A DNA stretch of 11,668 bases from an uncultured Pseudomonadales bacterium (GCA_905478725.1 CAJQJT010000194.1:1-11668), one strand, 5' to 3'; numbered from the stretch's first letter, positions 1-9,727 are shown. Made by a program: numbers and translations. The notes: a model not told the origin generated them from the sequence alone.

Positions 1-35
1 GTCAGGGCCAGTAAAACCGGCATTAACTCAGACAT
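1..35 (-). CDS. nuoH: NADH-quinone oxidoreductase subunit H, first codons only
   Basis: Only the beginning lies in the window. Reading the minus strand from 35 gives MSELMPVLLAL before the edge. NuoH is the membrane-arm subunit next to the quinone site, and it follows nuoG in the standard nuo gene order, which is the main reason for this call. The ATG at 35-33 overlaps the end of nuoG by 8 bp. It is preceded by AAAGGGG (51-45) at a 9-nt spacing, which supports this start over the second in-frame ATG at 23-21. Too little sequence is present to confirm the family from residues alone; a hydrophobic N-terminus starting with acidic and proline residues is at least compatible. Confidence 0.6.
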   Translation of the reverse strand, partial: MSELMPVLLAL

Positions 36-2985
36 GTCGCGGTTCCCCTTTATCTTTATCTTTATCTTTATCTCTACCCTTATCTATATCAGTCTCTTGT
101 GATGGGCGGTTGTTTGTCTCGTTGGCATAGCTTTTGCGATCACTGGCAATCAGCTGTGGTGTCGCTCGCTGCCAGTTCGAGTCTTTGCTGAGCAGCGCCA
201 GCGCGCCCGGCTGCAGTGCCAAAGTACTGCTGTAACCGGCACTGTAGGCAACGCAGTTTGGCGCTAGGCGGGTGAGAATTTTCACCGACAGAGAGGTTTC
301 AATACCGTCTATGCCAGCAGCAGCAACATTAACCTTCAGACCATCACCATCAACCACCTCTAACTTGGCCGCTAGCTCTGGGCCTATAGCGACGAACGCC
401 TCACCGGCGAGCTCGGCCACTTCAGCGGTTCTGACCGAGAGTTCATCACTACCGTGAACCCGATGCATTGGCACCAGCTGCCACTTACCTTCATCCATAA
501 CCTGTAGCGGCGTAAATTCTGACGACTGCCTGATACCAGTCGCCTGAGGTTCAAGCAGGCGCTGCCCCACAGGGCCACCGCGCAGTGGGCCGTTCACCTC
601 AGATTGGAACTTCTGTAGCGACTGGTTGGAGTTCCAGCCTGGAGACCAGTAGAACGGCGTCAACGAAGCCGGCTGATCGCGATTGAGTCCTTCCATGCTA
701 AAGCTCAGCGGCGTCTCGGGATCAAGCTTGCGCAGAGGTTCATGCACCGAAACATCGGCATTGATCGCCGTGCGTCCGCTGGCGCGATGAGTCTGTCGGG
801 GAATTTTCTGTCCGTGACTGCGGAAATTATGGTCTGGGGAGACACCGGCAAGAGGTTCAAATAGTTCGTTACTGGCTCCACAGGCCGCAGTAATCTGGTC
901 AAAATATCGCAGCTCTGCCAACTCAGTGTGACCACTGGCTGCGGCCAGATCACGCAGCCAGTGCCAACTGGCAAGACGTTCATGAGCTGCGGGAAACACG
1001 GGGTAGTAGCGCTGGGCGCGCCCTTCGCTGCTGACCAGTGTGCCTTCAGACTCAGCGTAGGATGCCGCCGACAAGACTAGATCACAGCTGGCGAGCAGCT
1101 CGTTGTCGAGCAGTTCTAGGGCAATAATTTTAGTCCCTGAAGAGGTCAGCTTGTTGATCTGGTCTGGGCTGAGGCGACGGCTAAGATTATTTTCGAGAAT
1201 CACCAGTACAGCGATTTCATCAGTCCGGGCGAGCAGTCGTGAGAGGGTTTCCTGCTCGTCACTGAGCAATGCTAAACCGAGGCTGTTGCACTCTGGTAGA
1301 CAGAAACTGAGCATGCTGCTGTCATCTTGGGCGCTGTCATCTTGGGCGCTGTCAGCTTGGAGAAGGTCCGTCAGGGCATCGGCCACCGCTGCGGCACTGT
1401 CGACTATGGCGCGATGCAACATACTGGAACCGCTGACCACTAATGGTCGCTGGGCATTTTTCAGTGCTGCGGCGGCCTCATTCACCGACTCATCATCACT
1501 GGGCTGACCGGTAATAGCGCGAGCCACGGCATGGCCAAACAGAGCAATATCTTGGGGTGCTAAAGAAACAGTCTGACTGGCAATATCATCGAGGCGGGTC
1601 TCCATGGCCGAGACAATAATCATCGGTGAGCGCTGGTCTTGGGCTAGGTTGCGCACGGCGGCATCCTGCCAGACGGCCAGGCCTGCCTGCTTAGCTAATT
1701 CATGAGCTTTATTGCGTACCGCCTGACGTAATCCCAGCGCCACTCGCGGCGCGGTATGGGTGACATCTTCACCGAGAATCAGCACGGCATCGGCTGTTTC
1801 CATCTGTTTAATCGACGGGTTTTTGGCTCGAGTAGTTTTTAGAATTGCGGCAATTCGATGTATCACCTGAGATTCACGATCACCAAAGCCAGCGGCAAAA
1901 TGCTCCTTGCCGACTAGTTCTCTAAGGAGATAGTTAGATTCAAGAGAGGCTCGCGGCGAACCGATGCCAACGATTTTATTTGTCTTATCACCCTCCCCAG
2001 CTTTCATCCATTGGGCCGCGATCTCGATGGCTTCCTGAGACTTAATCGCGGCAAATTCTCCATTAGAGTCACGTACTCCGGCGTAATTAAGTCGCTCATC
2101 GCTATTGATGTAGCCACTGCCAAAGCGTCCCCGGTCACAGAGAAAATAGCCATTAACCTGATCGTTGTAGCGATTGTGGATACGCTTGAGCTTGCCGTAG
2201 CGCTCTCCGGGTAAAATATTGCAGCCCACTGCGCAGCCAGTGCAAATCGATGGCGCCGACTGTAGATCCCATTTGCGGCTGTACTGTTTGAGTAGGGGCT
2301 TATCGGTAAACACACCGGTGGGGCAGACTTCCACTAGGTTGCCGGAAAATTCGCTTTCCAAAACTCCGTCCTGATGGCGACCAAAATAAACATGATCGTG
2401 GGACGCCTGAGCGGAGAGATCGGTGCCACCGGCGTAGTCAGTGTAGAAGCGTTCGCAGCGATAGCAGGTGATGCAGCGGTTCATTTCATGGCTGATCAGG
2501 GGCCCGAGATATTGATTGCGATGAGTATTTTTTAGGCCTCGATAACGGCGGTCGCGATGGCCCACCATCACCGTCATATCCTGCAGATGACATTCGCCGC
2601 CCTCGGCGCAAACAGGACAGTCGTGGGGGTGATTGAGCATCAGTGATTCGATTACTGCCTGGCGAAACTCGCGGCCTTTGTCGGTCACTTTATCAATCGT
2701 ATTGTCGACGGCTTCATCGGCATCAGAGTCCGCGCCGCTACCAGAATTGAGCGAGAAGCGTGCACCCTCGCTTACCGGCGTCATACAGCCCATCACAATC
2801 CGACCGTTGGTATCCTCAGCATTCTGATACTGCACTACCGCACATTGGCGACAGGAGCCGATGGAACCCATGGAGGGATGCCAGCAGAAATAGGGTAAAT
2901 CAATCCCGGCACTGAGGCAGGCCTCGAGCACATTGGTGCCCTCTTTGACCTGGAGTTCCTGACCATCTACAAAAATCGTCGGCAT
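28..2985 (-). CDS. nuoG: NADH-quinone oxidoreductase subunit G (complex I Fe-S subunit)
   Basis: Largest subunit of the peripheral arm of complex I; it passes electrons from NuoF/NuoE towards NuoB. Visible cluster ligands: C34, C45, C48, C67 for the 2Fe-2S N1b; H119, C123, C126, C132 for N5; C171, C174, C177, C221 for N4; and C248, C251, C255, C283 for the extra N7 cluster that only some bacteria keep. The rest is a molybdopterin-oxidoreductase-like domain, catalytically silent in this family. At 985 aa it is longer than E. coli NuoG (about 908). Part of the excess is three charged low-complexity stretches: residues 81-104 between N1b and N5, the AQDDS repeats near 542-556, and a (DK)4 tail at 972-979. 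ATG at 2985 has AGGAG 8-9 nt upstream. It starts 3 bp after the nuoF stop and its end overlaps the nuoH start. Confidence 0.97.
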   Translation of the reverse strand: MPTIFVDGQELQVKEGTNVLEACLSAGIDLPYFCWHPSMGSIGSCRQCAVVQYQNAEDTNGRIVMGCMTPVSEGARFSLNSGSGADSDADEAVDNTIDKVTDKGREFRQAVIESLMLNHPHDCPVCAEGGECHLQDMTVMVGHRDRRYRGLKNTHRNQYLGPLISHEMNRCITCYRCERFYTDYAGGTDLSAQASHDHVYFGRHQDGVLESEFSGNLVEVCPTGVFTDKPLLKQYSRKWDLQSAPSICTGCAVGCNILPGERYGKLKRIHNRYNDQVNGYFLCDRGRFGSGYINSDERLNYAGVRDSNGEFAAIKSQEAIEIAAQWMKAGEGDKTNKIVGIGSPRASLESNYLLRELVGKEHFAAGFGDRESQVIHRIAAILKTTRAKNPSIKQMETADAVLILGEDVTHTAPRVALGLRQAVRNKAHELAKQAGLAVWQDAAVRNLAQDQRSPMIIVSAMETRLDDIASQTVSLAPQDIALFGHAVARAITGQPSDDESVNEAAAALKNAQRPLVVSGSSMLHRAIVDSAAAVADALTDLLQADSAQDDSAQDDSSMLSFCLPECNSLGLALLSDEQETLSRLLARTDEIAVLVILENNLSRRLSPDQINKLTSSGTKIIALELLDNELLASCDLVLSAASYAESEGTLVSSEGRAQRYYPVFPAAHERLASWHWLRDLAAASGHTELAELRYFDQITAACGASNELFEPLAGVSPDHNFRSHGQKIPRQTHRASGRTAINADVSVHEPLRKLDPETPLSFSMEGLNRDQPASLTPFYWSPGWNSNQSLQKFQSEVNGPLRGGPVGQRLLEPQATGIRQSSEFTPLQVMDEGKWQLVPMHRVHGSDELSVRTAEVAELAGEAFVAIGPELAAKLEVVDGDGLKVNVAAAGIDGIETSLSVKILTRLAPNCVAYSAGYSSTLALQPGALALLSKDSNWQRATPQLIASDRKSYANETNNRPSQETDIDKGRDKDKDKDKGEPRHV
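49..72 (-). repeat. (GATAAA)4 hexanucleotide tandem repeat at the 3' end of nuoG
   Basis: Four perfect TTTATC units on the plus strand (GATAAA on the coding strand) encode DKDKDKDK near the NuoG C-terminus, with a related DKGR just before. The unit is a multiple of three, so a change in copy number would alter the tail length without shifting the frame. The last unit runs directly into the probable nuoH ribosome-binding site AAAGGGG (51-45); gain or loss of units would not alter the spacing to the nuoH start. Confidence 0.9.
1319..1360 (-). repeat. 15-bp tandem repeat inside nuoG (about 2.8 copies)
   Basis: Two perfect copies of a 15-mer beginning CTGTCATCTTGG (1319-1333 and 1334-1348) are followed by a third, shorter copy with one change (1349-1360). 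In the protein they give the AQDDS/AQDDSAQDD stretch around residues 542-556, in a region expected to be a loop of the C-terminal domain. The reading frame is kept. Confidence 0.88.
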
Positions 2986-2988
2986 GAT

Positions 2989-4311
2989 CTAGGCTCCTGT
3001 TCCAATCTGCTGGTGCTGATGAGCCTTATGAGACTCATAAGGACAGCAACCACCGCTAATATGGCGGTCGAAATCATCGCGGAAATATTTCAAGGCACTT
3101 TGCAGAGGTTCCATGGCACCAGGTGCCAGAGCACAGTGGGTATTGCCCATAGCGCCTATATATTTAACCTGATAGGCCAGGGTCTCGAGATCCTCGAGCT
3201 GACCGCGGCCATCCTCTATGTCTTGCAGCACCTGTCGTGTCCAGGGCAGCCCTTCACGACAGGGGGTGCAGAAACCACAGGATTCATGGGCAAAGAAACG
3301 AATCAAATTCAGTACCATGCCCACTGGACAGGTCTGGTCATCGAGAATAATTAAGGTGCCGGTGCCCATACGGCTGCCGGCTTTACCAATCACGTTGTAG
3401 TCCATGGCTAGGTCGAGATGTTCAGGTAGCAAAAAGTCCGTCGAACCGCCGCCGGGTAAAAACCCACGCAGCTGCAGCCCCTCTTGCATACCGCCGGCAT
3501 GCACCTCTAAAAGATCCCGAATCGGTGTGCCCATGGGCAGCTCCCAGCAGCCGGGATTGTTGACTCTGCCGCTGACACCAAACATCTTGGTGCCGGCGTC
3601 TTCACCGAGGCCCAAGGTCTTATACCAGTCGGCGCCGCGATCAATAATGTGGGGAATATTGCACAGGGTTTCGACATTGTTAACGATGGTCGGACGCCCC
3701 CAGAGACCACTCACCTGAGGGAACGGCGGCTTGGCTCGGGGAATAGCGCGTTTACCTTCGAGAGCATTAATCAAAGCGGTTTCTTCACCGCAGATATAAC
3801 GCCCAGCGCTGGGGTGAACATTCATTTCCAGACTAAAACCGCTGCCGAGAATATTTTCACCCAGTAAACCACTGGCATAACACTCGGCCAGTGCTCCCCG
3901 CAGCCGCTCAATCGCCACCACATACTCGCCGCGAATAAAGATATAGGAGAGATCTGCGCCGATGGTATAGGCAGCGAGAATCATGCCTTCAATTAATTGA
4001 TGTGGATCGCACTCCATCAACAGCCGATCTTTAAAGGCGCCGGGTTCCATCTCGTCGGCGTTACAGACCAGGTACTTATGTCCCGGGGTGCAGCTGTCGC
4101 CCATGGGCACAAAGCTCCACTTCATACCGGTGGGAAAACCAGCACCGCCGCGTCCGCGGAGATTGGAGTCACTGATAACGGCCTGGCAGTCTTTGGGTGA
4201 CAGATCACTAAGGGCTTTGCGCAGGCCCTGATAACCACCATTGGCCTCGTAGGCTTTGAGATCGGTGGGAGTCTGCTCGGGGCCAATATTGCGGGTCAGG
4301 ACTTTTTCCAT
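2989..4311 (-). CDS. nuoF: NADH-quinone oxidoreductase subunit F (NADH- and FMN-binding)
   Basis: NuoF binds NADH and FMN, takes the hydride from NADH and passes electrons to its 4Fe-4S cluster N3. The glycine-rich nucleotide site is at 52-62 (RGRGGAGFPTG), followed by CNADEMEPG at 83-91 and the FMN-site segment ICGEETALINALEG at 173-186. Cluster N3 ligands are C345, C348, C351 (SCGFCTPC) and C393 (THCALAPGA). The length of 440 aa is normal. The ATG at 4311 shares one base with the nuoE stop (TAATG) and has GGGGAG 6 nt upstream. The C-terminal tail is rich in His and Cys (GGCCPYESHKAHQHQQ), probably unstructured. No missing residue was seen. Confidence 0.98.
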   Translation of the reverse strand: MEKVLTRNIGPEQTPTDLKAYEANGGYQGLRKALSDLSPKDCQAVISDSNLRGRGGAGFPTGMKWSFVPMGDSCTPGHKYLVCNADEMEPGAFKDRLLMECDPHQLIEGMILAAYTIGADLSYIFIRGEYVVAIERLRGALAECYASGLLGENILGSGFSLEMNVHPSAGRYICGEETALINALEGKRAIPRAKPPFPQVSGLWGRPTIVNNVETLCNIPHIIDRGADWYKTLGLGEDAGTKMFGVSGRVNNPGCWELPMGTPIRDLLEVHAGGMQEGLQLRGFLPGGGSTDFLLPEHLDLAMDYNVIGKAGSRMGTGTLIILDDQTCPVGMVLNLIRFFAHESCGFCTPCREGLPWTRQVLQDIEDGRGQLEDLETLAYQVKYIGAMGNTHCALAPGAMEPLQSALKYFRDDFDRHISGGCCPYESHKAHQHQQIGTGA

Positions 4312-4844
4312 TACTGCTCCCCTACTGAGACGGAATCTTTGGCTTTTACATCAGAGAACAGCTGGTCAATTTTGTCTTCATCCAGATGGGTAATAAGATC
4401 GTCTGCCACCATCATCACCGGGGCCCGATCACAGGCTCCGAGACAGGGAACCGGCAGCAGTGTGTACTGATTGTCAGCCGTGGTTTCACCATAGTCGATG
4501 CCCAGCTTTGCCGAAATTTTAGCTTTGATTCCGTCGCAGCCACAGATCCAGCAGCTAACACTGTCACAGAACAGAATCACCTTTTCGCCCACTGGTCGGC
4601 GATAAATTAAGTTGTAAAAGGTCGCCACGCCATCCAGCTCTTCCGCCGACATCTCTAAATGTTTGGCTATGGCGCGCAGTGATTCATCAGATATCCAACC
4701 GCGCTGAGCCTGAACAATTTTTAACGCATCTATAGCGGCACCGGCTTTATAGGGCACATGGCTCAGCTCGGCATCGATCTGGCAGATCTCTTCTCTGGTT
4801 AATACCGTGCCGAGATCAGTTTGAATCATCTGTGCATCATTCAT
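4311..4844 (-). CDS. nuoE: NADH-quinone oxidoreductase subunit E (2Fe-2S, thioredoxin-like)
   Basis: NuoE carries the 2Fe-2S cluster N1a beside the FMN of NuoF. An N-terminal helical part is followed by a thioredoxin-like ferredoxin domain. Ligands match the family spacing: C93 and C98 (FCDSVSC) and C134 and C138 (CLGAC). Two further cysteines, C101 and C103, lie just after the first pair and are not expected ligands. The 177 aa length is close to the usual 160-180. The ATG at 4844 overlaps the nuoCD stop by ATGA. The Shine-Dalgarno upstream is weak, so translation is probably coupled to nuoCD. Confidence 0.97.
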   Translation of the reverse strand: MNDAQMIQTDLGTVLTREEICQIDAELSHVPYKAGAAIDALKIVQAQRGWISDESLRAIAKHLEMSAEELDGVATFYNLIYRRPVGEKVILFCDSVSCWICGCDGIKAKISAKLGIDYGETTADNQYTLLPVPCLGACDRAPVMMVADDLITHLDEDKIDQLFSDVKAKDSVSVGEQ

Positions 4845-6592
4845 CGGTCTACGTCCGCCATAACAAAGTCGATACTGGCAATAATCGCAATCAGGTCTGG
4901 AATCATCAGGCCGTTGCTGATCAGTGGTATCTGCTGTAAATGTGGGAATGAGGGGGTGCGAATTCGGGTGCGATAAGACCCAGTGCCGCCGTCGCTGACA
5001 AGGTGATAGCTGTTAAGGCCCTTGGTCGCTTCGATCATCACCGACGCTTCGCCAGCGGGAATCACCGGCCCCCAGCTGACATTGAGGAAGTGATGAATCA
5101 GTGTCTCAATATCCTCCATGGTGCGCTCTTTGGGCGGCGGAGTGGTTGAGGGGTGATCACTTTTGTAGGGCCCTTCTGGCATATTGTCGAGACATTGCCG
5201 AATGATCTTCAGGCTCTCGCGCATCTCTTCGATACGCAGTTTGGCGCGGTCGTAACAGTCGCCGTTATTGGCGGTTGGCACTTCGAATTCAAACTGGTCA
5301 TAGCCGCCGTAGGGGCGCTTTTTACGAATATCCCAGTCGCTGCCAGTGGCGCGCAATCCGGGGCCAGTAACCCCCCAGTCAATGGCCTCTTGCTGACTGT
5401 AGGTGCCAATGCCAACGGTGCGCTGCTTGAGCATTTTGTTCTGCATGGACATTTTGTCGTAATGGTCGAGGCGCGCTGGCATCGAATCGATAAACTCGCG
5501 TACTAGGCGCTCCCAGCCATTGGGTAGATCCTGTGCAACACCACCAATACGAAACCAAGCCGGATGCATGCGGCCGCCGGTAATCGCCTCGATAATACCA
5601 AACAGCCGCTCTCGGTCGGCGAACATATAAAACACTGGCGACATCTGGCCAATGTCCTGAACAAAGGTGCCATAAAAAACCAGATGACTGGAGATGCGAA
5701 ATAGCTCGGCGAGCATAATACGAATCACTCTGGCGCGATCCGGCACCACAATGCCAGCGAGTATTTCCACCGACTGTACATAGGCAAAATTATTCATTAC
5801 ACCACCGAGATAATCGATGCGGTCGGTGTAGGGGATATAGGTGTGCCAGGTTTGGCGCTCGGCCATTTTCTCGGCGCCACGGTGGTGATAGCCAATATCC
5901 GGTACCGAATCGACGATTACCTCACCATCAAGCTGCAGGGCAATGCGAAACACACCGTGAACACTGGGATGGTTGGGTCCCAGATTGAGAAACATATACT
6001 CGTTGTCATTGTTGGACTGCTGCATACCCCAGTCTTCAGGTCGAAATCTTAGAGCCTCCTGTTCCCGAGCAACGCGCTCCGGGCCCATTTCAAACTCGCC
6101 CATTTCCGTGGCTCGAGCCGGGTGATCCTTGCGCAGTGCATGGCCTTCCCAGGTCGGTGGAAGGAGAATTCTAAACAGACTCGGATGGCCGGCAAAGGTC
6201 ACTCCAAACATGTCCCAGACTTCGCGCTCATACCAATTGGCATTGGGCCAAACACCAATGGCAGTGGGCAGGTCGGCGTCCGATTCCTGTACCGCCACTT
6301 TGATGCGCATATCCTCGTTCCGATCCAGCGACAGCAGATGATAGACAACAGTAAAGTCTGAAGCTGGTTGGCCATCACGATGGGTGCGGGTGCGCTCGTC
6401 GATACCAAACAGGTCGTAGAGCATGGGGAACTGGGGTTTGAGGAATTGCAGTACTTCAATCAGGCGACTGCGGTGTAACCACAGAGTAAGCGTTTTATCA
6501 GCACAGTGCTGAACGGTGAAGACATCTCCACCGAACTTGCCGTACAGTTTTTCTTCGACCCGATTAGTGGCCTTGGCTTCCGCTCTGTGCAT
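4841..6592 (-). CDS. nuoCD: NADH-quinone oxidoreductase fused subunits C and D
   Basis: One polypeptide carrying the 30-kDa (NuoC) and 49-kDa (NuoD) subunits of complex I; with NuoB the D part forms the quinone-reduction site. The NuoC signature is at 121-136 ([17 protein letters not shown]), followed by a linker around 165-198. The NuoD part starts near 200 with [13 protein letters not shown] (204-216) and continues with YHHRGAEK (235-242) and [13 protein letters not shown] (252-264). The C-terminus DFVMADVDR is typical of NuoD. The C-D fusion is common in gammaproteobacteria; 583 aa is close to the roughly 600 aa of E. coli NuoCD. The ATG at 6592 has a good AAGGGG (6603-6598) with 5-nt spacing, and the gap to nuoB is 30 bp, the widest inside this operon. 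Confidence 0.98.
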   Translation of the reverse strand: MHRAEAKATNRVEEKLYGKFGGDVFTVQHCADKTLTLWLHRSRLIEVLQFLKPQFPMLYDLFGIDERTRTHRDGQPASDFTVVYHLLSLDRNEDMRIKVAVQESDADLPTAIGVWPNANWYEREVWDMFGVTFAGHPSLFRILLPPTWEGHALRKDHPARATEMGEFEMGPERVAREQEALRFRPEDWGMQQSNNDNEYMFLNLGPNHPSVHGVFRIALQLDGEVIVDSVPDIGYHHRGAEKMAERQTWHTYIPYTDRIDYLGGVMNNFAYVQSVEILAGIVVPDRARVIRIMLAELFRISSHLVFYGTFVQDIGQMSPVFYMFADRERLFGIIEAITGGRMHPAWFRIGGVAQDLPNGWERLVREFIDSMPARLDHYDKMSMQNKMLKQRTVGIGTYSQQEAIDWGVTGPGLRATGSDWDIRKKRPYGGYDQFEFEVPTANNGDCYDRAKLRIEEMRESLKIIRQCLDNMPEGPYKSDHPSTTPPPKERTMEDIETLIHHFLNVSWGPVIPAGEASVMIEATKGLNSYHLVSDGGTGSYRTRIRTPSFPHLQQIPLISNGLMIPDLIAIIASIDFVMADVDR

Positions 6593-6622
6593 TAAAACCC
6601 CTTAATGACCGGACAAATTTAA

Positions 6623-7261
6623 CTAGATGTCTTTTGGCTCCCGCAACTCTGTCGCCTGAATCCGCTGTGCGGTCAATTGATCGCGCATGCTGGTCTTTTG
6701 CGGCTTAACCACAGTTTGATCACCAGCCACCCAACTCAATGGACGGCGCTCTTGGCCAATCGACTCCTGAAGCATCATCAATCCTTGCATCAGTGCTTCT
6801 GGTCGCGGTGGACAGCCCGGCACATAGACATCTACGGGGATGAATTTATCTACCCCCTGCACTACCGAATAAATATCGTACATACCACCGGAATTCGCGC
6901 AGGAGCCCATAGAAATAATCCATCGGGGTTCCAATAATTGCTCATATAAACGTTGCACTACCGGCGCCATTTTTAAAAAACAGGTTCCAGAAATAACCAT
7001 TAAATCAGCCTGCCGCGGAGTCGCGCGAATCACCTCTGAACCGAAGCGCGCAATATCATGACGACTGGTAAATGAGGTGGCCATCTCCACATAACAGCAG
7101 GACAAACCAAAGTTAAACGGCCAAAGTGAATGGGCCCGCCCCCAGGCCAGCAGGTCTTCGAGTTTGGCAAAGGCGACATTGCGCTTAACCTGCTCTTCAA
7201 TAAAATCAGAACTGCTGTCGAGGACATTTCCATCTTCTGGTCGCGTTAAACTCCACTTCAT
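6623..7261 (-). CDS. nuoB: NADH-quinone oxidoreductase subunit B (cluster N2)
   Basis: NuoB holds the terminal 4Fe-4S cluster N2, which reduces quinone at the NuoB/NuoD interface. The hallmark tandem cysteines C55-C56 (LSCCYVEMA) are followed by C121 (GSCANSGG) and C150 (VPGCPPRPE), with the same spacing as the E. coli ligands. The segment [15 protein letters not shown] (86-100) is also typical. Length 212 aa is normal. The ATG at 7261 overlaps the nuoA stop by ATGA and has GGAGA about 7 nt upstream. The C-terminal 40 residues are charged and variable, as usual in the family. Confidence 0.98.
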   Translation of the reverse strand: MKWSLTRPEDGNVLDSSSDFIEEQVKRNVAFAKLEDLLAWGRAHSLWPFNFGLSCCYVEMATSFTSRHDIARFGSEVIRATPRQADLMVISGTCFLKMAPVVQRLYEQLLEPRWIISMGSCANSGGMYDIYSVVQGVDKFIPVDVYVPGCPPRPEALMQGLMMLQESIGQERRPLSWVAGDQTVVKPQKTSMRDQLTAQRIQATELREPKDI

Positions 7262-7680
7262 ATTTTTTCTCCAATAGCGTTCTGAGTGTTGCGCAGACCG
7301 GTCTGGGTTTTATTACCCCAGTCCAGAGCACCAGCGCGCCATTGGTAAATAAGCGCCAAAACCAATATCGCAATAAACACGCAAATCGAAAGATAGCCCT
7401 GCCAGCCAAGTTCAAAAAAGGCCACTGCCCAGGCGAAGATAAAAACCGTTTCGAGATCGAAGATAACGAAGAAAATCGCTACCAGATAAAATTCTACAGA
7501 GATACGGATTTGCGAGCCGCCAACCGAGACAATACCGGACTCGAAGGGGTCGTTAGTGGCCGCCTCACGGCGCTTCTGGCCGAGTAACGACGACAGCACC
7601 AGCATGGTCACAACCATCAAAATGACCATGACAAAGTAAACCACTAGAGGCCAAATTTCATTTGCGTATTGGTTTTCCAC
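7258..7680 (-). CDS. nuoA: NADH-quinone oxidoreductase subunit A (membrane subunit), GTG start
   Basis: Small membrane-arm subunit at the junction with the peripheral arm. Three hydrophobic helices are visible at about 11-34, 63-86 and 94-115. The conserved loop PFESGI (45-50) and the segment [20 protein letters not shown] (64-83) with acidic residues D75 and E77 identify the family. Length 140 aa is typical. The start is GTG at 7680-7678: it sits 4 nt after a strong GGGGAGG (7691-7685), and the next in-frame ATG would lie inside helix 1. It is the first gene of the nuo operon and overlaps nuoB by 4 bp. Confidence 0.96.
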   Translation of the reverse strand: MENQYANEIWPLVVYFVMVILMVVTMLVLSSLLGQKRREAATNDPFESGIVSVGGSQIRISVEFYLVAIFFVIFDLETVFIFAWAVAFFELGWQGYLSICVFIAILVLALIYQWRAGALDWGNKTQTGLRNTQNAIGEKI

Positions 7681-7684
7681 TATG

Positions 7685-7691
7685 CCTCCCC
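7685..7691 (-). promoter_or_regulatory. Ribosome-binding site deciding the GTG start of nuoA
   Basis: GGGGAGG on the minus strand lies 4 nt before the GTG codon at 7680. It is the strongest Shine-Dalgarno match in the window and the main reason for accepting a non-ATG start. An ATG at 7693-7691 just upstream is out of frame with nuoA and has no ribosome-binding site of its own. Confidence 0.75.
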
Positions 7692-7836
7692 ATGGTTTTT
7701 TAGAGAGGACGAAAGCAGCGCTTTAATCGCTGATATAGAAAATGATTTTGAACTTGGGGCTATAGAGAAAAACCAACTAGAGGCTATATTGGATGTTGTA
7801 AAAAACTTTGGAATAAAGAGAGGAAGTCTGAGACTT

Positions 7837-7865
7837 ATCAGAATAAAGCAGTCTCTTACCGTCAA
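7837..7865 (-). promoter_or_regulatory. Possible sigma-70 promoter for the nuo operon
   Basis: On the minus strand TTGACG (7865-7860, five of six to the consensus -35) is followed after 17 bp by TCTGAT (7842-7837, four of six to the -10). It is the best-spaced pair I found between purA and nuoA. It would give a leader of roughly 150 nt before nuoA. The -10 is mediocre and chance pairs occur in AT-rich DNA, so this is only a candidate. Confidence 0.3.
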
Positions 7866-8316
7866 TAGAAGACAGCGAACGCGCGCTTTACAATATGCAA
7901 TCCAATGCAATAAAGGTGGCATAACCACTCCCAATCCTATGGGATTCTCTCGCTTTTAAAAACGTAACTGGCAAGGAACCCGCTTGTTTTTATTCAGCAC
8001 TACGATCCTGAAGTTACAGGGGTTATAAAATTTACGCAACCTCTATGTTTATACAAACTAATGATTTATTGATGTTCCGACAAATTTTATGAGGCCTGAG
8101 GCTCGGTAAGGCGTGGTCTAAAAGCAATTTTATATGGCAATAAAAAGAGAGATAAGTTTTTTCGAAGCACAGAAATAAAGTATCTATTTAGGCCCACTAG
8201 GGGTAAAAATTAGCCCCCCTAAGAATGAGTAATAGTATTTTTATACACTTACCTACAAGGCTAACTGAATATTGTTTTATTGTTGCTTACAATAATTTCT
8301 CTACCCATCAGAAAGC

Positions 8317-8347
8317 AAAAAGCCCCAGCATTAAACTGAGGCTTTTT
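8317..8347 (-). terminator. Rho-independent terminator of purA, probably bidirectional
   Basis: The stem AAAAAGCC-C-CAG (8317-8328) pairs with CTG-A-GGCTTTTT (8336-8347) around the loop CATTAAA, with a single C/A mismatch. On the minus strand the hairpin ends in a run of T, and it begins about 31 nt after the purA stop. The A-rich and T-rich flanks could let it work in both directions. It separates the purA unit from the nuo operon. Confidence 0.88.
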
Positions 8348-8378
8348 GATTATCTGAAAACCCTAAAGGCTTATCAAA

Positions 8379-9698
<1,320 letters not shown>

Positions 9699-9701
9699 TT
9701 A

Positions 9702-9723
9702 GGCTACCTAGCGCTTAAGATCT
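9702..9723. repeat. Intergenic element sharing two 11-mers with 11281-11311
   Basis: The hisZ-purA gap contains GGCTACCTAGC (9702-9712) followed at once by GCTTAAGATCT (9713-9723). Both 11-mers recur at 11281-11311, the first in the same orientation and the second inverted. The sequence GCTTA-AGATC-TAAGC (9713-9727) can also form a 5-bp hairpin just after the hisZ stop, but it lacks a T-run and is not a convincing terminator. Confidence 0.5.
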
Positions 9724-9727
9724 AAGC

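Larger units (their letters stand above)
7681..8316. other. AT-rich intergenic region between nuoA and the purA terminator
   Basis: About 640 bp without a convincing gene, clearly richer in A and T than its neighbours. It must hold the nuo promoter and leader. A plus-strand open frame runs to a stop at 7957-7959 and encodes protein-like text such as IENDFELGAIEKNQLEAILD followed by a basic stretch. Its only ATG (7669) lies inside nuoA, it has no ribosome-binding site, and its codons (many AGA and ATA) differ from those of the neighbours. A minus-strand frame (7934-7680) is open too but reads like a shadow. A small imperfect hairpin lies at 8188-8222. From 7960 to 8187 all frames I read are broken by stops. 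No tRNA signature was found. Confidence 0.6.

Noticed and set aside
1103..1507. 134-codon plus-strand open frame inside nuoG
   Set aside because: Antisense shadow of nuoG with biased Ser/Arg composition; the nuoG reading is supported by complete family motifs.
7658..7693. Possible 11-codon upstream frame (ATG at 7693) overlapping the start of nuoA out of frame
   Set aside because: No Shine-Dalgarno before the ATG, and its first codons are the nuoA ribosome-binding site itself.
7680..7934. Minus-strand 84-codon frame whose TAG overlaps the nuoA GTG
   Set aside because: Rich in Ser, Ile and Phe like an antisense shadow, with no ribosome-binding site and no family resemblance; the stop/start overlap is probably chance.
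7669..7959. Plus-strand open frame of 96 codons overlapping the nuoA start, as an intact gene
   Set aside because: Its only ATG lies inside nuoA, no ribosome-binding site precedes it, and I recognise no family. Kept only as a possible remnant.
9713..9727. Hairpin after hisZ as a terminator
   Set aside because: Only five AT-rich base pairs and no T-run; hisZ and purA are probably co-transcribed.
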